Source: Cinnamomum chago
Taxonomy: Eukaryota; Streptophyta; Magnoliopsida; Laurales; Lauraceae
Length of the DNA: 64,000 nucleotides
NCBI GenBank assembly: GCA_038049695.1
Contig: CP142451.1
Location: 67,337,501-67,401,500 of the forward strand
Direction of reading: 5' to 3'
Part shown: piece after piece, positions 34,065 to 46,672 of the stretch
Position numbering within the stretch: the first letter of the stretch is position 1
How the letters are laid out: each line of letters starts with the position of its first letter
The notes under the pieces: model-generated
Told to the model about the DNA's origin: nothing
Databases searched by the model: none
The model's input: only the letters and a program-made list of their open reading frames with translations
Translations under genes and position numbers: made by a program

Positions 34065-35420
34065 AACCTCACCCAGCCAGTAAGTGAGGTAAATAGTGAG
34101 ATCTATCCGCAACGCGATGTCAGAACAAATGGTACCTGTGCTCGCGAAGAAGTCCTTCAAGTCTCTTGCATGAAAAAAAGTCTTCTTCGAACCTGGATTC
34201 TTAGCTCTGGCTTCCTGGGTCATGCTATCAGAAGACTCTCTGTTGTCAAAGAAGTTAGGGAACCAAGGGCTAAAACTCCTCCAGCTTCTGGACCTGACTT
34301 TCGAGCCCTCCTTCTCCTTAAAAAAATCATAGAAGGCGACAAGCTGAAAGTACAGAAGCCTAAACTCCTCAGACTGCTCCTCAAGGACGCTGTCGATAGG
34401 CATAAACTCCCAGTGATTGCGCTCAGCTTCTTTAGAAAAAATCCAATCTCACCATTCGTGACAACGAAGGTGTTGGTTTGTGGAAGGAATGACTCCAACA
34501 TAGCCATGAAGGCCTCAATGGAAAAGATCACGGTCTCCCTAAAAGCGCGGACCGCATAAAAAATCCTGGCTTCCTTCACGATGGTGCCACCAGTCAGCAG
34601 GACGCGGTCAGTTAATGACTCCTAATCTGGTCCAGTACTGAAATGGCTACGAAGTTGAGAGGGCTTCACCCAATTGATGTCGTCACCGCTGAAAATACCA
34701 AGGCCCACCGGTCTTAAATCGATCAACGGATGATCAGAACCCTAATGACCACTGGCCGGCATCAACAAGTCCATATGGGTAGGCTACTTCTTCGCATATC
34801 CGAAAGGACCACTAACAAAAATCCCGGTCTTGACCACATTGGTCCTTTTCACCCAGCTGGGAGGATCTTCCCTCTTAGGGAACGTGGGATAAAGGCTCAT
34901 GATCGAGATGGTACGATCAAAAGTAGATCAGGTAGCAACAATTCTTTCCTCACCGTCAGCTGTATAAGAGAACTGAAAATATCTCCTCTGGTATGTCATG
35001 GTGTCATGGACTACATCACTAAAGAGAAAGGTAGGCTTAGGCACAATGCTCTGATCGTCCATGACCCAAGGACGATTGCTTATGATAATCTTGTAAAACT
35101 CCTCATCCTTGAGAGCGATCAATTGCTGCCTCATCTCAGCCTAGTTGAAGGAGTCACACTCTTCCAAGTTTCCCTTCACATATTGGACCTTCTCTCAGGC
35201 CTCCTGAACGACCACATTGAAAGATCTAGCAGATTAGCGAGGTGCGCCAGTAACAAGCCCCTTACCATTGTCAGTTCTGGAGGAACCACCTGCAAAGGGT
35301 TGGAAAAGAAAATGATCAATTATCAACATGACATAATTTCACTAAAAGATCTAGCGAAATTATGGCATGATTTCAGGACGATTCCGAAGAAAAGGGAAAC
35401 ACCCCGAAAGAGATAGAAAG
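34065..35420 (-). pseudogene. Plant mobile domain-like gene, proximal part
   Basis: Minus-strand segments: 34928-35134 (MRQQLIALKDEEFYKIIIS), 34400-34579 (AFMAMLESFLPQTNTF, NGEIGFFLKKLSAITG) and 34065-34403 (EEFRLLYFQLVAFYDFF, LTIYLTYWLGEVVF). The last resembles the LAYWLS motif preceding the conserved core of PMD-type proteins. SIRE-B is inserted directly after it and the gene resumes at 26169. Several breaks. Upstream, near 35431-35470 and 35495-35540, a ~40-base word around GGGCTCAACATTGCTG is duplicated. Confidence 0.6.
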
Positions 35421-35908
35421 CTTGAAGATGGGCTCAACATTGCTGGGAGCTCCAAAACTTGCAAAACTTCTCAGATCTCCGCAAGATGGAGAAAGGGCTC
35501 AACATTGCTGCAATCTCCAAACTCCAAAACTTGCAAAGATTTCCAGGCATGCACTATCATATCATGCTCCCAATTCAATTTACAAAATTCATGCATAGAA
35601 AGGAATCGTCATACATTAGATGCTAGGAAACCCTTGACAAAAGTTTGACCAATTCCAACCTAACTTGGTCAAAACCAATCAAACTTTGTCCAAGCCAAAA
35701 CTCATGTTGGATTGACCTAGAAACTCTAGCCTTTTATATGATGTGTATAAAAAAAATGCATAAACATCTTGATTTGCATAAACCACATTATCACGGTGAG
35801 CAAAAAAAAAAAAAAAGGGAAATAAACCTCCTAAAAAGGGGGGGGGGGAGAGAAGGAAAAAAAAAGAAAAAAAAAGGGGACTGGCCCGCATGACGTGGCC
35901 CATGCTAC

Positions 35909-35938
35909 GTGGCCATACGACCCTGTCCGTATGGCCAC
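35909..35938. repeat. 11-bp-arm hairpin, GGCCATACG type
   Basis: GTGGCCATACG (35909-35919) pairs perfectly with CGTATGGCCAC (35928-35938) around an eight-base loop. Related GTGGCC words lie just upstream (35883-35900). Confidence 0.85.
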
Positions 35939-36299
35939 AAAAAAAAGATAAGAAAAAAAACCACGTGAAAATAAAACGGAAATAAAAAGAAAAAGAAAAC
36001 CGTGAAGAACAAAAAAAAGGAGAGAGAAAGATGAAAAAAGGAAAGAAGAACTTTTTTTGGCCATCCTACTTCTATAATGGAGTTTTCTTGAAAGAGAAGA
36101 CTTACTTGAAGCCATTGATGGAGAAGAAGAAGAAATGCTTGAAGATCCTTGAAGAAGAAAAGCTCTTGATCTTGATGCACTCTTGAAGGTTTTTACAAAA
36201 GAAAGCAATAAAAGAAAGAGATCCAATCACCCTTTGCTTTTATAGAAGAGAGCAAGCCAAAGAAGGAAACAAGGAGAAAAGCAAGGAACTAAGTGCTAC

Positions 36300-36595
36300 A
36301 AATTAGTAACCTTCCCAAAAGAAAGATAATTTGAAGGATTCTTTCCCAAAAGAAAGATACTTTGAGAGATTCTCTCCCAAAAGAAAGGGAATTAGAGAGA
36401 TTCTCTCCTAAAAGAAAGGGAATTAGAGATATTCTCTCCCAAAGAAAGATACTTTGAGATATTCTCTTCAAAATAAAGGGAACTTGAGAGATTCTCTCAA
36501 AGTAAGGATATTTTTAGATATTCTCTATCCAAAGGAGATATTTTTAGATATTCTCTATCCAAAGGAGATATTTTAAGATATTCTTTACAAAATGA
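36300..36595. repeat. ~30-bp minisatellite
   Basis: About nine or ten diverged units around GAGAGATTCTCTCCCAAAAG and AAGATACTTTGAGA. The last two units, around ATTCTCTATCCAAAGGAGAT, are nearly identical. Confidence 0.85.
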
Positions 36596-37065
36596 CACCA
36601 CATGAGTTCTAAGCCATCTTTAAAGCTTAAGGTCCCATGTGTTAGTGTCGCGACCCAGGACCGGGAATCCGAAGGACGGATCCGGGATCGGGACATTATG
36701 ATGATCCACATTACATCTGCGTAATAGCAACATACATTTTATTTAATTTCCCACAGGTGTCCGCGGTGAGGATATCACAACCATAATTGAATATTTCTTT
36801 TAAGTGCGGAAGCTTGTAGCAAATCAAATAGTCAGACTATCTCTAGCCATGAAATCATTAACATCAAGTATAAAATACTGTATCAGAATGAGCAATGATC
36901 AAATAATATGTTTCCCAAAAGTAAGTTAAAGTTTTACAAACGATCACTTATTTACAATCCCCAAAATTAGAGGCCAACAAAGGCCAATATAAACAAAACA
37001 GTAATCCATAAGAATGGTTAAATAGTCTCCATCAAAATGTTATGCCCCTATTAGCAACCCGATGT

Positions 37066-37157
37066 CTACATGACATCGTCGGCACGCCACTCGACTAGAG
37101 GTTGCGGCTCACCTACCGCCTCCTCTGGCTCCTCCTCAAGGTAGCCGGCAACGGGAC
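37066..37157 (-). other. Conserved 92-base acceptor-like/coding-like LTR block (family II reverse)
   Basis: Minus strand TTTGGTACTCAG then 92 bases open to TAG, encoding PVAGYLEEEPEEAVGEPQ and VEWRADDVM. The stop lies in a hairpin with arms CGATGTC and GACATCG. Confidence 0.55.
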
Positions 37158-38134
37158 CTGAGTACCAAAGCAAATGGGTCAGACACGACGGTCTGGCAAG
37201 AGAATGAAAAGATACAACAACATAAAATAATAAAGGAAATACCTTGCAAAGCATAGAAATCTGTTCAAACAAAACTCTCATAAAGTAGATAAATCATTGT
37301 TAGAAAACGAGTAAATAAGATCAAACATATAAGGTATCCAAGGAGTCGGGAACTAACAAGATGGCAATCACATAAAGCTAAGTCCTCTGTCACTAAAGTG
37401 ACAACAGTATAACGGGACGTTGATCTCAGTCACACAAGGTGAGGAGTTTCAACGCAATTCATATATACAATATAAATATATGGGACGGGACCACGGTAGC
37501 GAACCGGGTATCGGGACGGGACCACGGTAATAGACCGGGTATCGGGATCCAAACTGCAGCTGGCGGGACAGGAGAGGGATCTCCAAGTCGGTGGATCAAA
37601 CCAACAAGGTATCCAAGCTTAGTGATGCCGACTCATAGGTTAAACAACAAATCGAGACATATGCAAAATACATCAAGTTCAAGTAAGTAAATAAATGGGG
37701 CAAGAATACTCAAGTGCATAACTCTCATTTCATGTCGGGCAATACTCTTCGAGACAAGTCAATGCTACTAGTGTCACTATCATGCTCTCGGGAAAACAAA
37801 TCATGTAAAGTAAATCTTGGAATGAAGTGAAACAATGAACTATAACAATTTCGGGTAAAATACTGGTTTCAAGATCTATTTAGTGTATAGGGGTCCCGTA
37901 TGTCGATTATAATAAAGACTTGGTACTCCTCGAGTTAGAAGACATTCCGGGCTCCTTATACACCTTGAAGTTTCAAAACTTCGAATGAAATCTTTGTGAT
38001 ATGGTTTCTTCCTCAAATGGCCTCATACATTGCTTGATAAATCTCCTTGATATAGAGGGGTTCCCAGAGAATAGACCCAACCATTGAAACAGTTGAACAT
38101 TGTCCCAAACATAGCCTATGCCAGACGAACCGCA

Positions 38135-38386
38135 TCGCTCGAGCGGACTGGAGGGTTCGCTCGAGCGAGTCGCTCGCTGGAATGGTTGTCTGGGTGGGTT
38201 CGCTCGAGCGAAGTGGAGGTCGCTCAAACGAACTCATTGGGTCGAGCGAATATTTAAATGCGTTCGAACGAACAACTCTCTGGAATGAGTTCTGGGATGT
38301 CCGCTCGAGCGACCAAGCTACTGGAATGCTCCGAACCCTTTCCTGGACAGGTCGCTCGAGCGAAGTGTCATGGTCGCTCGAGCGAA
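38135..38386. repeat. Palindrome island of family II LTR (CTCGAG type)
   Basis: About eight CGCTCGAGCG-type palindromes, some decayed, for example 38136-38145. They recur at 57580-57851 in the forward solo LTR. Confidence 0.88.
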
Positions 38387-39763
38387 CTGTCCAGAACCTG
38401 AATTCGGACCAGTTCAGCTCCACAATAACTCTTCCTTTTTACAACCCCTTCTTAACCACTTTCATACATCAAATGAGGAGTATAAATCTCCATTCAAATG
38501 ACCTCAAATCTCCAACCACATCCATCACATTCTCCTCCATCCATATCACATTCCATACAAGCAAAGAGGAGAAGGAAACCATTTCACACAATATACATAT
38601 TCAAGACAAAACAAGAAAACATTAATTGCTATGAGCTAACATGTCTTTATGACCATAAATGCATCCTTTAATACTCCATCAAGAACATATATTTCAACCA
38701 TAAACATATTAATGAAAACATGAAAATCCATAAATGTTTCACCAACCATTTAAAACTTAAAACACCCAATCATTCACTTGCCTTATGTCCAAGCTAGCCA
38801 AAAATCAAGCCTCTAATCACTTCTCAAGCTCACTTCCAAGCTACAATAAAAAAAACCCCCAAAACAACCCTAAAATGGGTTACACCAGGAATGAAATTGA
38901 AAGAACTAACAATACTGCACATGGAGCTCATCAAGGGCTAGGAGACAACAAATCTAGAAGATGGAGGGGATTACTTACTTGCAAGGTCCTCTAATGGCAA
39001 TGGTAAGCTCAAAGGAAGTCTTGGAATGGAAGGATTTCTCCACAAAACTATCAAGAGAAAGCTCTCAAGGAGGTGAAGAAGAAGATGACCTCAACTCTCC
39101 TATTGGTGCAAGCTTGGGAGTGGATTGAGGATGAAGAAGCAAGAAGAAGAAAGAGTTGCTCACAAAACCCTAGGTTCTCTCTCTTGTGCTGGAAAAAGAA
39201 ATGGAATGAATGAAGGGTTGAGTTCCCCTTTGTTAACAAATGGGGTTGGGTCCCACAACTAAAGAAGGTAGTTTGGCTGAAATCATTTCTTTCGGGACCT
39301 CGGATGGATTCAACGAAGAAGGAAGAAATGATCGTCGAAATATCTAGTTTCCGAAAAGTATATGTTTCGCGGGTTTCGGGAATATCAAGTTTTGGGTACA
39401 GATTTTATGTGCAATGACTGTTTTGCCCTTAAGGCTATGAAATCGGGTTTCGGGATCTCAAACGGGGACGGGATCAACATGAAAGTTGTAGAGCTTATCA
39501 ATACGAATAAAACGAGATCAAAACAATGAATACAAAAATCTCTGATAAATCCTCAAACATATGCAATGTCATGAAAAGGAACCCCCAAAGGGCCCTACTA
39601 GTTACCAAAGCATTCAAAGTAGCCCAAAACTAGAATCAAAGCTATTCCGAACCCAGCTTAACCAAAATCACTAATCAAGATTAGCACTAATACGCAACTT
39701 AATTAGCACTAATCGGGTTCACTCGGGTCGGGGTCTTACAGTTAGCCTACATGAGCCAGGTTT

Positions 39764-41472
39764 TGTTGGAAGTAGGTGGGCCTCGTGGATTGGTTTTCAA
39801 AACTGTTGACCCACTTGACTCAGGGATCAAGTACCCATAAGGCCATAAGCCACATCCAGGATGCAATCCCCTCGTCTCATCAATCATGTACAACAATAAA
39901 CTCTATCTAGAAGATAGAAATCCGCAACACTATGCAGCCAAAAACAATCCACAACAATTAGAGAAGTAGATTATACCTTTGGAACTCGGTAGTGCTCTAA
40001 TGGAGAAGAAGACTTGTTTGATGAAGAAACTCTTTCTTTTAAGCAACTTAGGATCTCCAAGACCTCTTAGCCTTCCATGCTATGACCAGTATCAGATCTC
40101 TTTTCTCAAGAAGATTGGTGGAAACACTAAAAGAAAACCCAACTAGAAACTCCAAGGAACTAGAAGAGGACTAGAGAGAGAGAAATTGTGCAACTCTTGC
40201 ACAAAGAGGAGCTTGGGCGTGGATTCCTTGTGTAGGACGTCCAAGGGGGTTGTGTTCCCATTTATAGCTTTAAGACACCTCTTTTTTCTAATTAAAATAG
40301 AAGTCCAACTCCCATTACAAATTAGTAACTTTCTCCTTCTTAATTATTATAAAAGTCTCACTTCCACAACAATTAGTAACTTATTATTATCACAAATAGA
40401 AGTCTCACTTCAAATAGAAATAATAACTTTCTAATTCCTTCCTTTTAGAGTTCAAGTAGGATTTGTATCTTTCTAATAACTTGGGCTAGCGTGGGGACCA
40501 CTAGGGATTCCATAGAAAGTTGGCTCCAACTGAGATACCGCGACCCCACATCTCATGTGCAATCCGGGCCCACAGTTAATTACAAATAACAGCACTATAT
40601 AAATGCTATTGCACTCCAGTCATAGGAATAAATTACAAAGAAGACCCTAAACTTCCCGATTACCACAAGTAGACCCCTTTATCAATATGCATGGATCAAT
40701 TTGAATAAATCTGTCTCTTCCAATCTTAGATCTACATCTTATTATCCTTGAGCCCCAATTAATCACAGTGATCATCAGTACCATCCAATTAACTCTTAAT
40801 TGAGATGGGTACGCACTTACTAATGACAAATCCATTAATTGGCACAAGGAGATAATATAAATAGATTTCATATTGACCATTGGATGCTCCTACAGTTCTA
40901 CTACCGTGTACCTAAGACACCGAGGTATTGACCTACAAATGGCCTCATTCATTGGTGACTCAAAGCAAATGAATAGACAGAAACTTGAGTTCATCAATGT
41001 CTCAGGATTGAGAGCCTATTGCTAGGGAATTATGAGAGCAGTCCTTAAAATCAAGACAATATTCCATAAGGTGTTTCTCATGGTCCTTCAATACATCCAA
41101 TGTACCAGCACCATGATCCAGAATCTTACATTCTGTTGATCAAGACAAATCACGCTATCTCATAGTGACCAAAGTACTGCAACCTTATCAGATGAGATGC
41201 CTAGTCTCATCACTGGTTGTGATGATATTTAAGTATAAGATTTGTGACACATGTCTCCCGTATGTGGATCTCATCCATACACATATATCACATCGAATAT
41301 ACTAATGGGACCCAGTTCATCTCATGAACCATCATGTCATATGTATTGATTATGTGCATTAAGTAATAAAACACCATTCGTCTCATGAAAGGAAAACATG
41401 ACTTTACTGATAAATAAAGAAATTAATCAATTTATTACATCATCTGATGGATTGAGTCCATACAATCCAACA
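39764..41472 (-). mobile_element. Copia 3' LTR, copy 2 (1709 bp)
   Basis: Starts TGTTGGAAGTAGGTGG and ends ACAATCCAACA, giving inverted termini TGTTGG/CCAACA. Homologous to 18387-20146. Confidence 0.88.
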
Positions 41473-41485
41473 ATCTCCCACTTGG
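41473..41485 (-). promoter_or_regulatory. Polypurine tract of copia copy 2
   Basis: Minus strand CCAAGTGGGAGAT directly before the LTR; expected plus-strand primer. Confidence 0.8.
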
Positions 41486-41655
41486 ACTCAATGCCAGTCA
41501 AGGTTGCATCTCTTGCCCATCCCGTCTACATGCTGCTCAAAGACTTTCGTAGTCAAAGGCTTAGTAAAGGGATCTACCAGATTGTCTGTAGGGCTTATCT
41601 TGGTAATAGCAATATCACCTCTCTGTACAATCTCTCTGACCAAGTGATACTTCCT

Positions 41656-42274
41656 CTATACATGCTTTTGGTTTTTATGGCTTCTAGGCTCCTTGGACTG
41701 AGTGACTGCCCCGCTGTTGTCACAGTAAACTATGAGCGGCTGTCGTGCCAAAGGTACCACCCTAGGTTCCATAAGGAATCTCTTGAGCCATACTGCTTCC
41801 TTAGATGCTTCACAAGCGGCTACATATTCAGCCTCCGAGGTGGAATCAACTGTACATTCCTGTTTAATTCTCCTCCAGCTGATAGCTTCGCCACCATGTA
41901 TAAATACATAACCAGAGGTGGATTCCCTGGAATCCTTATCTAACATGAAGTCAGAATATATGTATCCGACTGGAATCAGCTCATCACTGCTATAAATCAA
42001 CATGTAATCTCTAGTCCTTCTCAAGTATTTTGAGAATACACTTTACAGCAGTCCAATGTTCAGGTCCTAGATTAGACTGATATCTGCTGACTAGGCCCAT
42101 TGCATGACAGATATCCAGTCTAGTACATAACATAGCATACATGAGGTTACCAACAGCCGATGCGTATGGTATCGACCTCATCTGCTCCTTTTCCTCATGT
42201 GTCTTGGGACACTGATCCTTGGAAAGGTTCACTCTATGCCTGAAAGGTGCAATACCCTTCTTGAAGTCATGCAT
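41656..42274 (-). pseudogene. Copia RNase H region, copy 2
   Basis: Carries SIPYASAVGNLMYAMLCTRLD (cut here to its core: YASAVGNLMYAML), DICHAMGLVSRY, GYIYSDFMLDKDSRESTSGY and the TVDSTSEAEYVAACEA motif of copia RNase H, the domain that removes RNA from the RNA-DNA hybrid. Broken. Confidence 0.85.
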
Positions 42275-42329
42275 AACAAATCGTACTAGTAACTTATCTA
42301 TGTATGCAACTTGGGATAAGCCAAATATC

Positions 42330-43007
42330 CTATATTTTTTGGTCCCGATGGATTTTAATCCCTAGGATGTAGCTAGCTTCTCCCAAATCCTTCATATCAA
42401 AAGTCTTGGCCAACCAAACTTTCACCGTTGACAACATTACTATGTCTTTCCCGAGGAGAAGGATGTCGTCGACATATAAAACCAGAAAAACTACCATGTC
42501 ACCTTCACTTTTCATGTACACACATGACTCATCCGGATTTTGACCAAAACCAAATGACTTGATTGCCTGGTCAAAATGGATGTTCCAGCTTTGACATGCT
42601 TGCTTCAGTCCATAAATAGACTTTTGCAACTTGCAAACTCTTTACTCTTGGTTTTTAGCTACAAAACCATCTGGCTGCACCATATAGATGTCTTACTCAA
42701 GATGGTCGTTAAGAAACGCCGTCTTGACATCCATTTTCCAAATCTCGTAATCGAGATAAGCCGTAATGGATAAGAGTATCCGGATGGACTTGAGCATGGC
42801 TATCGGTGAGAAGGTCTCCTCATAATCGATACCCTCTTTCTGAGTATACCCTTTCATAACAAGCCTGGCCTTAAAGGTCTCCACTCTACCATCTGGTCCT
42901 CTTTTTCTCTTGTAGACCCACTTGCACCCAATAGGTTTAATATTGGTAGGCAAGTCCACAAGTGTCCAGACCTGATTGGAGTACATAGACTCCATCTCAG
43001 TTTTCAT
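42330..43007 (-). pseudogene. Copia reverse transcriptase, copy 2
   Basis: Begins with KPIGCKWVYKRKRG and FKARLVMKGYTQKEGIDYEE, followed by WKMDVKTAFLN, QKSIYGLKQ and the catalytic motif LYVDDILL, then the SYILGIKIHRD end. This is the standard copia RVT_2 domain that copies element RNA into DNA. Broken. Confidence 0.88.
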
Positions 43008-43270
43008 AGCATCTTGCCAACGTTCCGAGTCTATGTCATTGATTGCTTCATCATAGTTACAGGGATCTTATTCCTGTTCTTTCGGGACTGCCTCGTAAGA
43101 CTCTCCCAAGAATGAGAACCTGTTAGGGGGTTTGACAATCCTCCCACTACGACGAGGCACTAGTGTAACTATAGGGTCAGGTAAGGGCAATTCTTTCTCA
43201 AGTTCGGTCATACTTGGATTTGGAATTGATTGCTCTTAAATCTCTTCGAAGATTACCTTTTCTATTCCGG

Positions 43271-44035
43271 TCAATCATATAATCTTCCTAAAAAAAAAAC
43301 TGCATTAGTGCTCACAAGCACTTTCTGCTCTCTGGGATTATAGAAAAACCAACATTTAGTTCCTTTAGGATATCTTACAAACGTGCATACTTCCAACTTC
43401 GTTTCCAACTTATTCGTCTTAACCTTTAGCACGTGTGCCGGACAACCCCAAATGTGTAAATGTTGTAGACTAGGCTTTCGCCCGGACCACAACTCTCGAG
43501 GAGTCTTAGGTACAGACTTAGATGGTATGAGGTTTAGTATGTACATCGCAGTATCCAAGGTGTATCCCCAAAAGGATATAGGTAATCCTGAGAAACTCAG
43601 CATAGACCTGATCATATCTAAAAGAATTTGATTCTTTCTTTCTGCTACTCCATTCTGTTGAGGCATACTAGGAGCAGACAACTGGGATAGAATCCAATTC
43701 TCTGATACGTACCCCATAAATTCAGCAGAGAGATATTCCCCTCCTTAATCTGATCGAAGAGTCTTGATACTCTTACCTAATTGCTTTTCCGCTTCTGCTC
43801 GAAACTCTTTGAACTTTTCAAAAGCCTCGGACTTGCGGTGCATAAGGTATATGTATCCATATCTTGAATAATCATCTGTGAAAGTGAGGAAGTATTCATA
43901 TCCTCCTCTGGCCCTGATATTAATGGGTCCACACACATCAGTATGCACTAATTCCAATAAATCTTTGGCCCTATTGCCCTTGGATGAAAAGGGTCTTTTG
44001 GTCATTTTGCCTTTCCAGACAGGACTCACAGACAT
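43271..44035 (-). pseudogene. Copia integrase core, copy 2
   Basis: LLELVHTDVCGPINIRARG and YFLTFTDDYSRYGYIYLM mark the first catalytic Asp region. [20 protein letters not shown] marks the region with the catalytic Glu. [20 protein letters not shown] and [20 protein letters not shown] follow. Rve-type integrase of copia order (before reverse transcriptase). Broken. Confidence 0.87.
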
Positions 44036-44546
44036 GCATTGGTTCTACAACCAATGAAGGCAATATACCATCTTTCACTAGCCTGTCAATCCTGTTTAGG
44101 TTTATATGACCAAGCCTCAAGTGCCAAAGTTTTGTTGGATTAGATGAAGGTGACTTCCTCTTTAATGATGGCCTATTAATTGTTTCAGCATCATGTATCT
44201 CATACATTGTGGGAGTCAACAAATAAAGTACATTGGTTACCTTGCCAGAACATATAAAAGTACCGTTCTTCTTTATGACAACTTCAGTACCAAAAGTAAT
44301 AGAATAACTTTTATTCACCAAACTAGAAACTGAAAATAAATTCCGCCGTAAAGACGGTACACATATTGTGTTTGACAAAAGCAATTTATTATCTAAAAAA
44401 CATAAAGTAATAACTCCCACTGAAACAACCTCTGCCTTAGTGTCAGATCCTAGGTTCACAATGATTTCTCCGCCACTAAGCCTCCTGGTTTCCTTGAACC
44501 CCAGCAACGTATTATATATGTGATTAGTTGAACCAGAGTCAACAAA
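43971..44546 (-). pseudogene. Copia protease end and GAG-pre-integrase, copy 2
   Basis: Homologous to 15181-15717: VPSLRRNLFSVSSL, LWHLRLGHINLNRI and VEPMHVCESCLE. It overlaps the start of the integrase segment in another frame. Broken. Confidence 0.8.
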
Positions 44547-44995
44547 CTAGGATCCTGAAGTACCAGCTGCCAAAAAAACTTCAGAAATAAGTGACTCAAT
44601 CATACCTGAGGTCTTCTTCTTCGACGGGTAATCTGGACAATTCATTTTCCAATGTCCCGTCTTACCACAATGGAAACACTTTCCTTTTGACCCTGAACCC
44701 TTACCCATGGCCACGCTACCATTAGGACCATTCTCCACCTTAGGACCTTTCGACACTGATTTCTTTTTGCCTTTCCGCCCTTTCCCTTTCGGCTTGGGTT
44801 TGGCATCTGACTTTTCTGTCACTAGGGCAGTTGGCTTCTTCTTCATAATCCCTTCAGTCACCACCAGCTGCCTAGACAGCTCAGCCAGAGTCAGATTCAT
44901 CTTATTCTTATTATAATTAACCTTGAAATTGTTGAATGACTCTGGCAGTGAGTCAAGGATTATGTCGATCTGCGGTTCTGCATCAATCACAGCTC
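44547..44995 (-). pseudogene. Copia gag, distal part with zinc knuckle, copy 2
   Basis: Contains LPESFNNFKVNYNKNKMNL, a Lys-rich linker and a CCHC knuckle CFHCGKTGHWKMNC, whose pattern is complete here. The proximal part of gag lies at 62714-63156 beyond the inserted chromovirus. Confidence 0.82.
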
Positions 44996-46235
44996 CCAGT
45001 TGTTAGATCCCGACCCAGACTATTTCGATTAGTATACGATTAGTGTGTGTTTAGTCCTAAGTGGGTTTAGTTATCGTTGGATTAGAAATAATTAGTTTTA
45101 GTCTTGGACAAAGCTTTGGGAATTTTGAGAACGTTAGTATTAGTCAGACACACTAAGGAAGGCCTAAGTGCACGTGTAAGCTTGGGAGGATCGTGTCGGT
45201 TTCCGTGTATTTGTGATTTTGATTTCATTCGAATGATTTTTCTATGTGTTACAACTTTTGTCTTCAGCTCATTTATGTTTGAAACCCAAAAAACCCAAGT
45301 TCTGGCCCAAAAAGGGTAAAGTTGTCTTTTATACACAAATCTGGACATAAATTTCGAGATCTCAAAACCATGTCAAAAATATACTTTTTGGAAACTAGAT
45401 ATTAAGAGGATCGTTTTATCCTTCTTCGTCGAGTTCATTCGAGGCCCGCATAATCATGTTTTTGTCAATGCAAGGATTAGATTCATTGGGCCCCATTGGC
45501 ATTGCTTAAGCCTTATCTTCTTCTCTTTTCATTCACTTTCCCAAATCTTGCAACTTTCTTAACTTAGGGTTGAAAACCCCCTTTTCCTTTCCACCTTATT
45601 CCTCTTGAATGCTCTACCTAGAGATCTCCAAATAGAATTCCAAGACCATCCTCTTCTTCCTCTCCTTGCAAGCTTTCTATTAATACAAATTTCTTGGAGT
45701 TTCTAATGGGACAAGCTCTTCATTTTTTTCATCTCTTCTTGTTTGGCCATTTCTAGGCAAGAGCTTCAACCCATATTTTTCATGAAGTCTTTTTAGTTCC
45801 TTAAAATCTTGTTTTTCATGTTACAAACCCTTTTGTTAAAATGAGTTTCTTGTTTTCAAGATTGAGTGAGTTTTTGTATGGTTTTCATGGGTTTTGTAGT
45901 TCCTGGGACTAGCTTGAGTGAAGTGCTTGTAGAGGTTTGTGGCATCTTTGATTTAAGGCAAGTAACCAATCTAGGATGGATGTTGGCATGTGTGCATTTT
46001 ATTGTTTTCCTTGCACTCTTCTCATTCATTGGAAATTTATGACTTGAATGGAAAATTTGGGGATTTTGTTTTGATTTGGAGAATGGGATTATAATGTCTC
46101 AATTTGTGTTTTGAAATGTGTGTTGTATCCTTGGAGAGCATGGAGACCCAGGGAGTGCAGGTGGAATGAGAAACAAGTAGAAAGGAAGAAGAAAACGTGA
46201 AAAATCTGAACTCGGCTGCACTTCCCGTGCAGTTT

Positions 46236-46672
46236 CGGTCAGCTGCTGGTCGGCTGGCGGCTGGCTGAAATCCCCATTTCGGCTAACCGCGAGCTGACCG
46301 AGCTCGGCGGTTCCCTTTCCAGAAGCTGGCATTTCGACAGTGGGTTTCGGTCAGCTTGACGGTTAGCTAGCGGCTAGCCGCCATACCCCATCTCGGCTAA
46401 CTGCTGGCCAGTCGAACGTTTTCGGCTCCTTTTCCCGAGAGCTGAGTTTCAAACCTAGGTTCCAGTGGTCAGCCCTACGGCCAGCTTACCGCTAGCCGCC
46501 AGGTCGCATTTCGGCTAACCGTAAGCCAACCGAAGTCAGTTCGGTTTCTTTTCCAGAGAGCTGCGTTTGGACCTGGATTTCCAGCGGTCAACCTGTCGGT
46601 CAGCTGGCGGCGGCTAGCCGCCAGATCCTAGTTCGGCTAGCCGACACCTGACCGCGAGCTGACCGAAATTGT
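46236..46672. repeat. Palindrome island, family I 5' LTR
   Basis: Self-complementary GCTAGC and CAGCTG words with CGG/CCG arms, in the same order as in the 3' LTR and in the reverse solo LTR. Confidence 0.85.

Larger units (their letters stand above)
35421..36640 (-). other. Unassigned LTR- or promoter-like DNA
   Basis: No gene is supported; open frames here are low-complexity. On the minus strand the order is a ~30-base tandem repeat (36590-36300), a TATAAAAG word at 36244-36237, then a GA/CT-rich stretch and long purine runs (35800-35880). This looks like an LTR promoter, perhaps the far LTR of the Tat element, but no terminus could be identified. Confidence 0.4.
36646..39740 (-). mobile_element. 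Solo LTR, Tekay/Del-type Ty3 family II (reverse)
   Basis: 3095 bases starting TGTCGCGACCCAGG and ending GGTCGGGGTCTTACA, flanked by the duplication gttag (36641-36645 and 39741-39745). It is the reverse of the family II solo LTR at 52479-59325. It has a tandem pair around GGGACGGGACCACGGTA at 37482-37548, a 92-base conserved block and a CTCGAG palindrome island. The 18 bases after the duplication (39746-39763) lead directly into copia copy 2. Confidence 0.92.

Noticed and set aside
33951-35416. Plus-strand open frames of about 200 residues
   Set aside because: They start in the SIRE-B LTR or lie antisense to the PMD-like remnant; codon content and Ser/Arg/Leu bias look like shadows.
35831-36226. 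131-residue open frame on the minus strand
   Set aside because: Composed of Ser/Phe/Leu runs from purine-rich low-complexity DNA.
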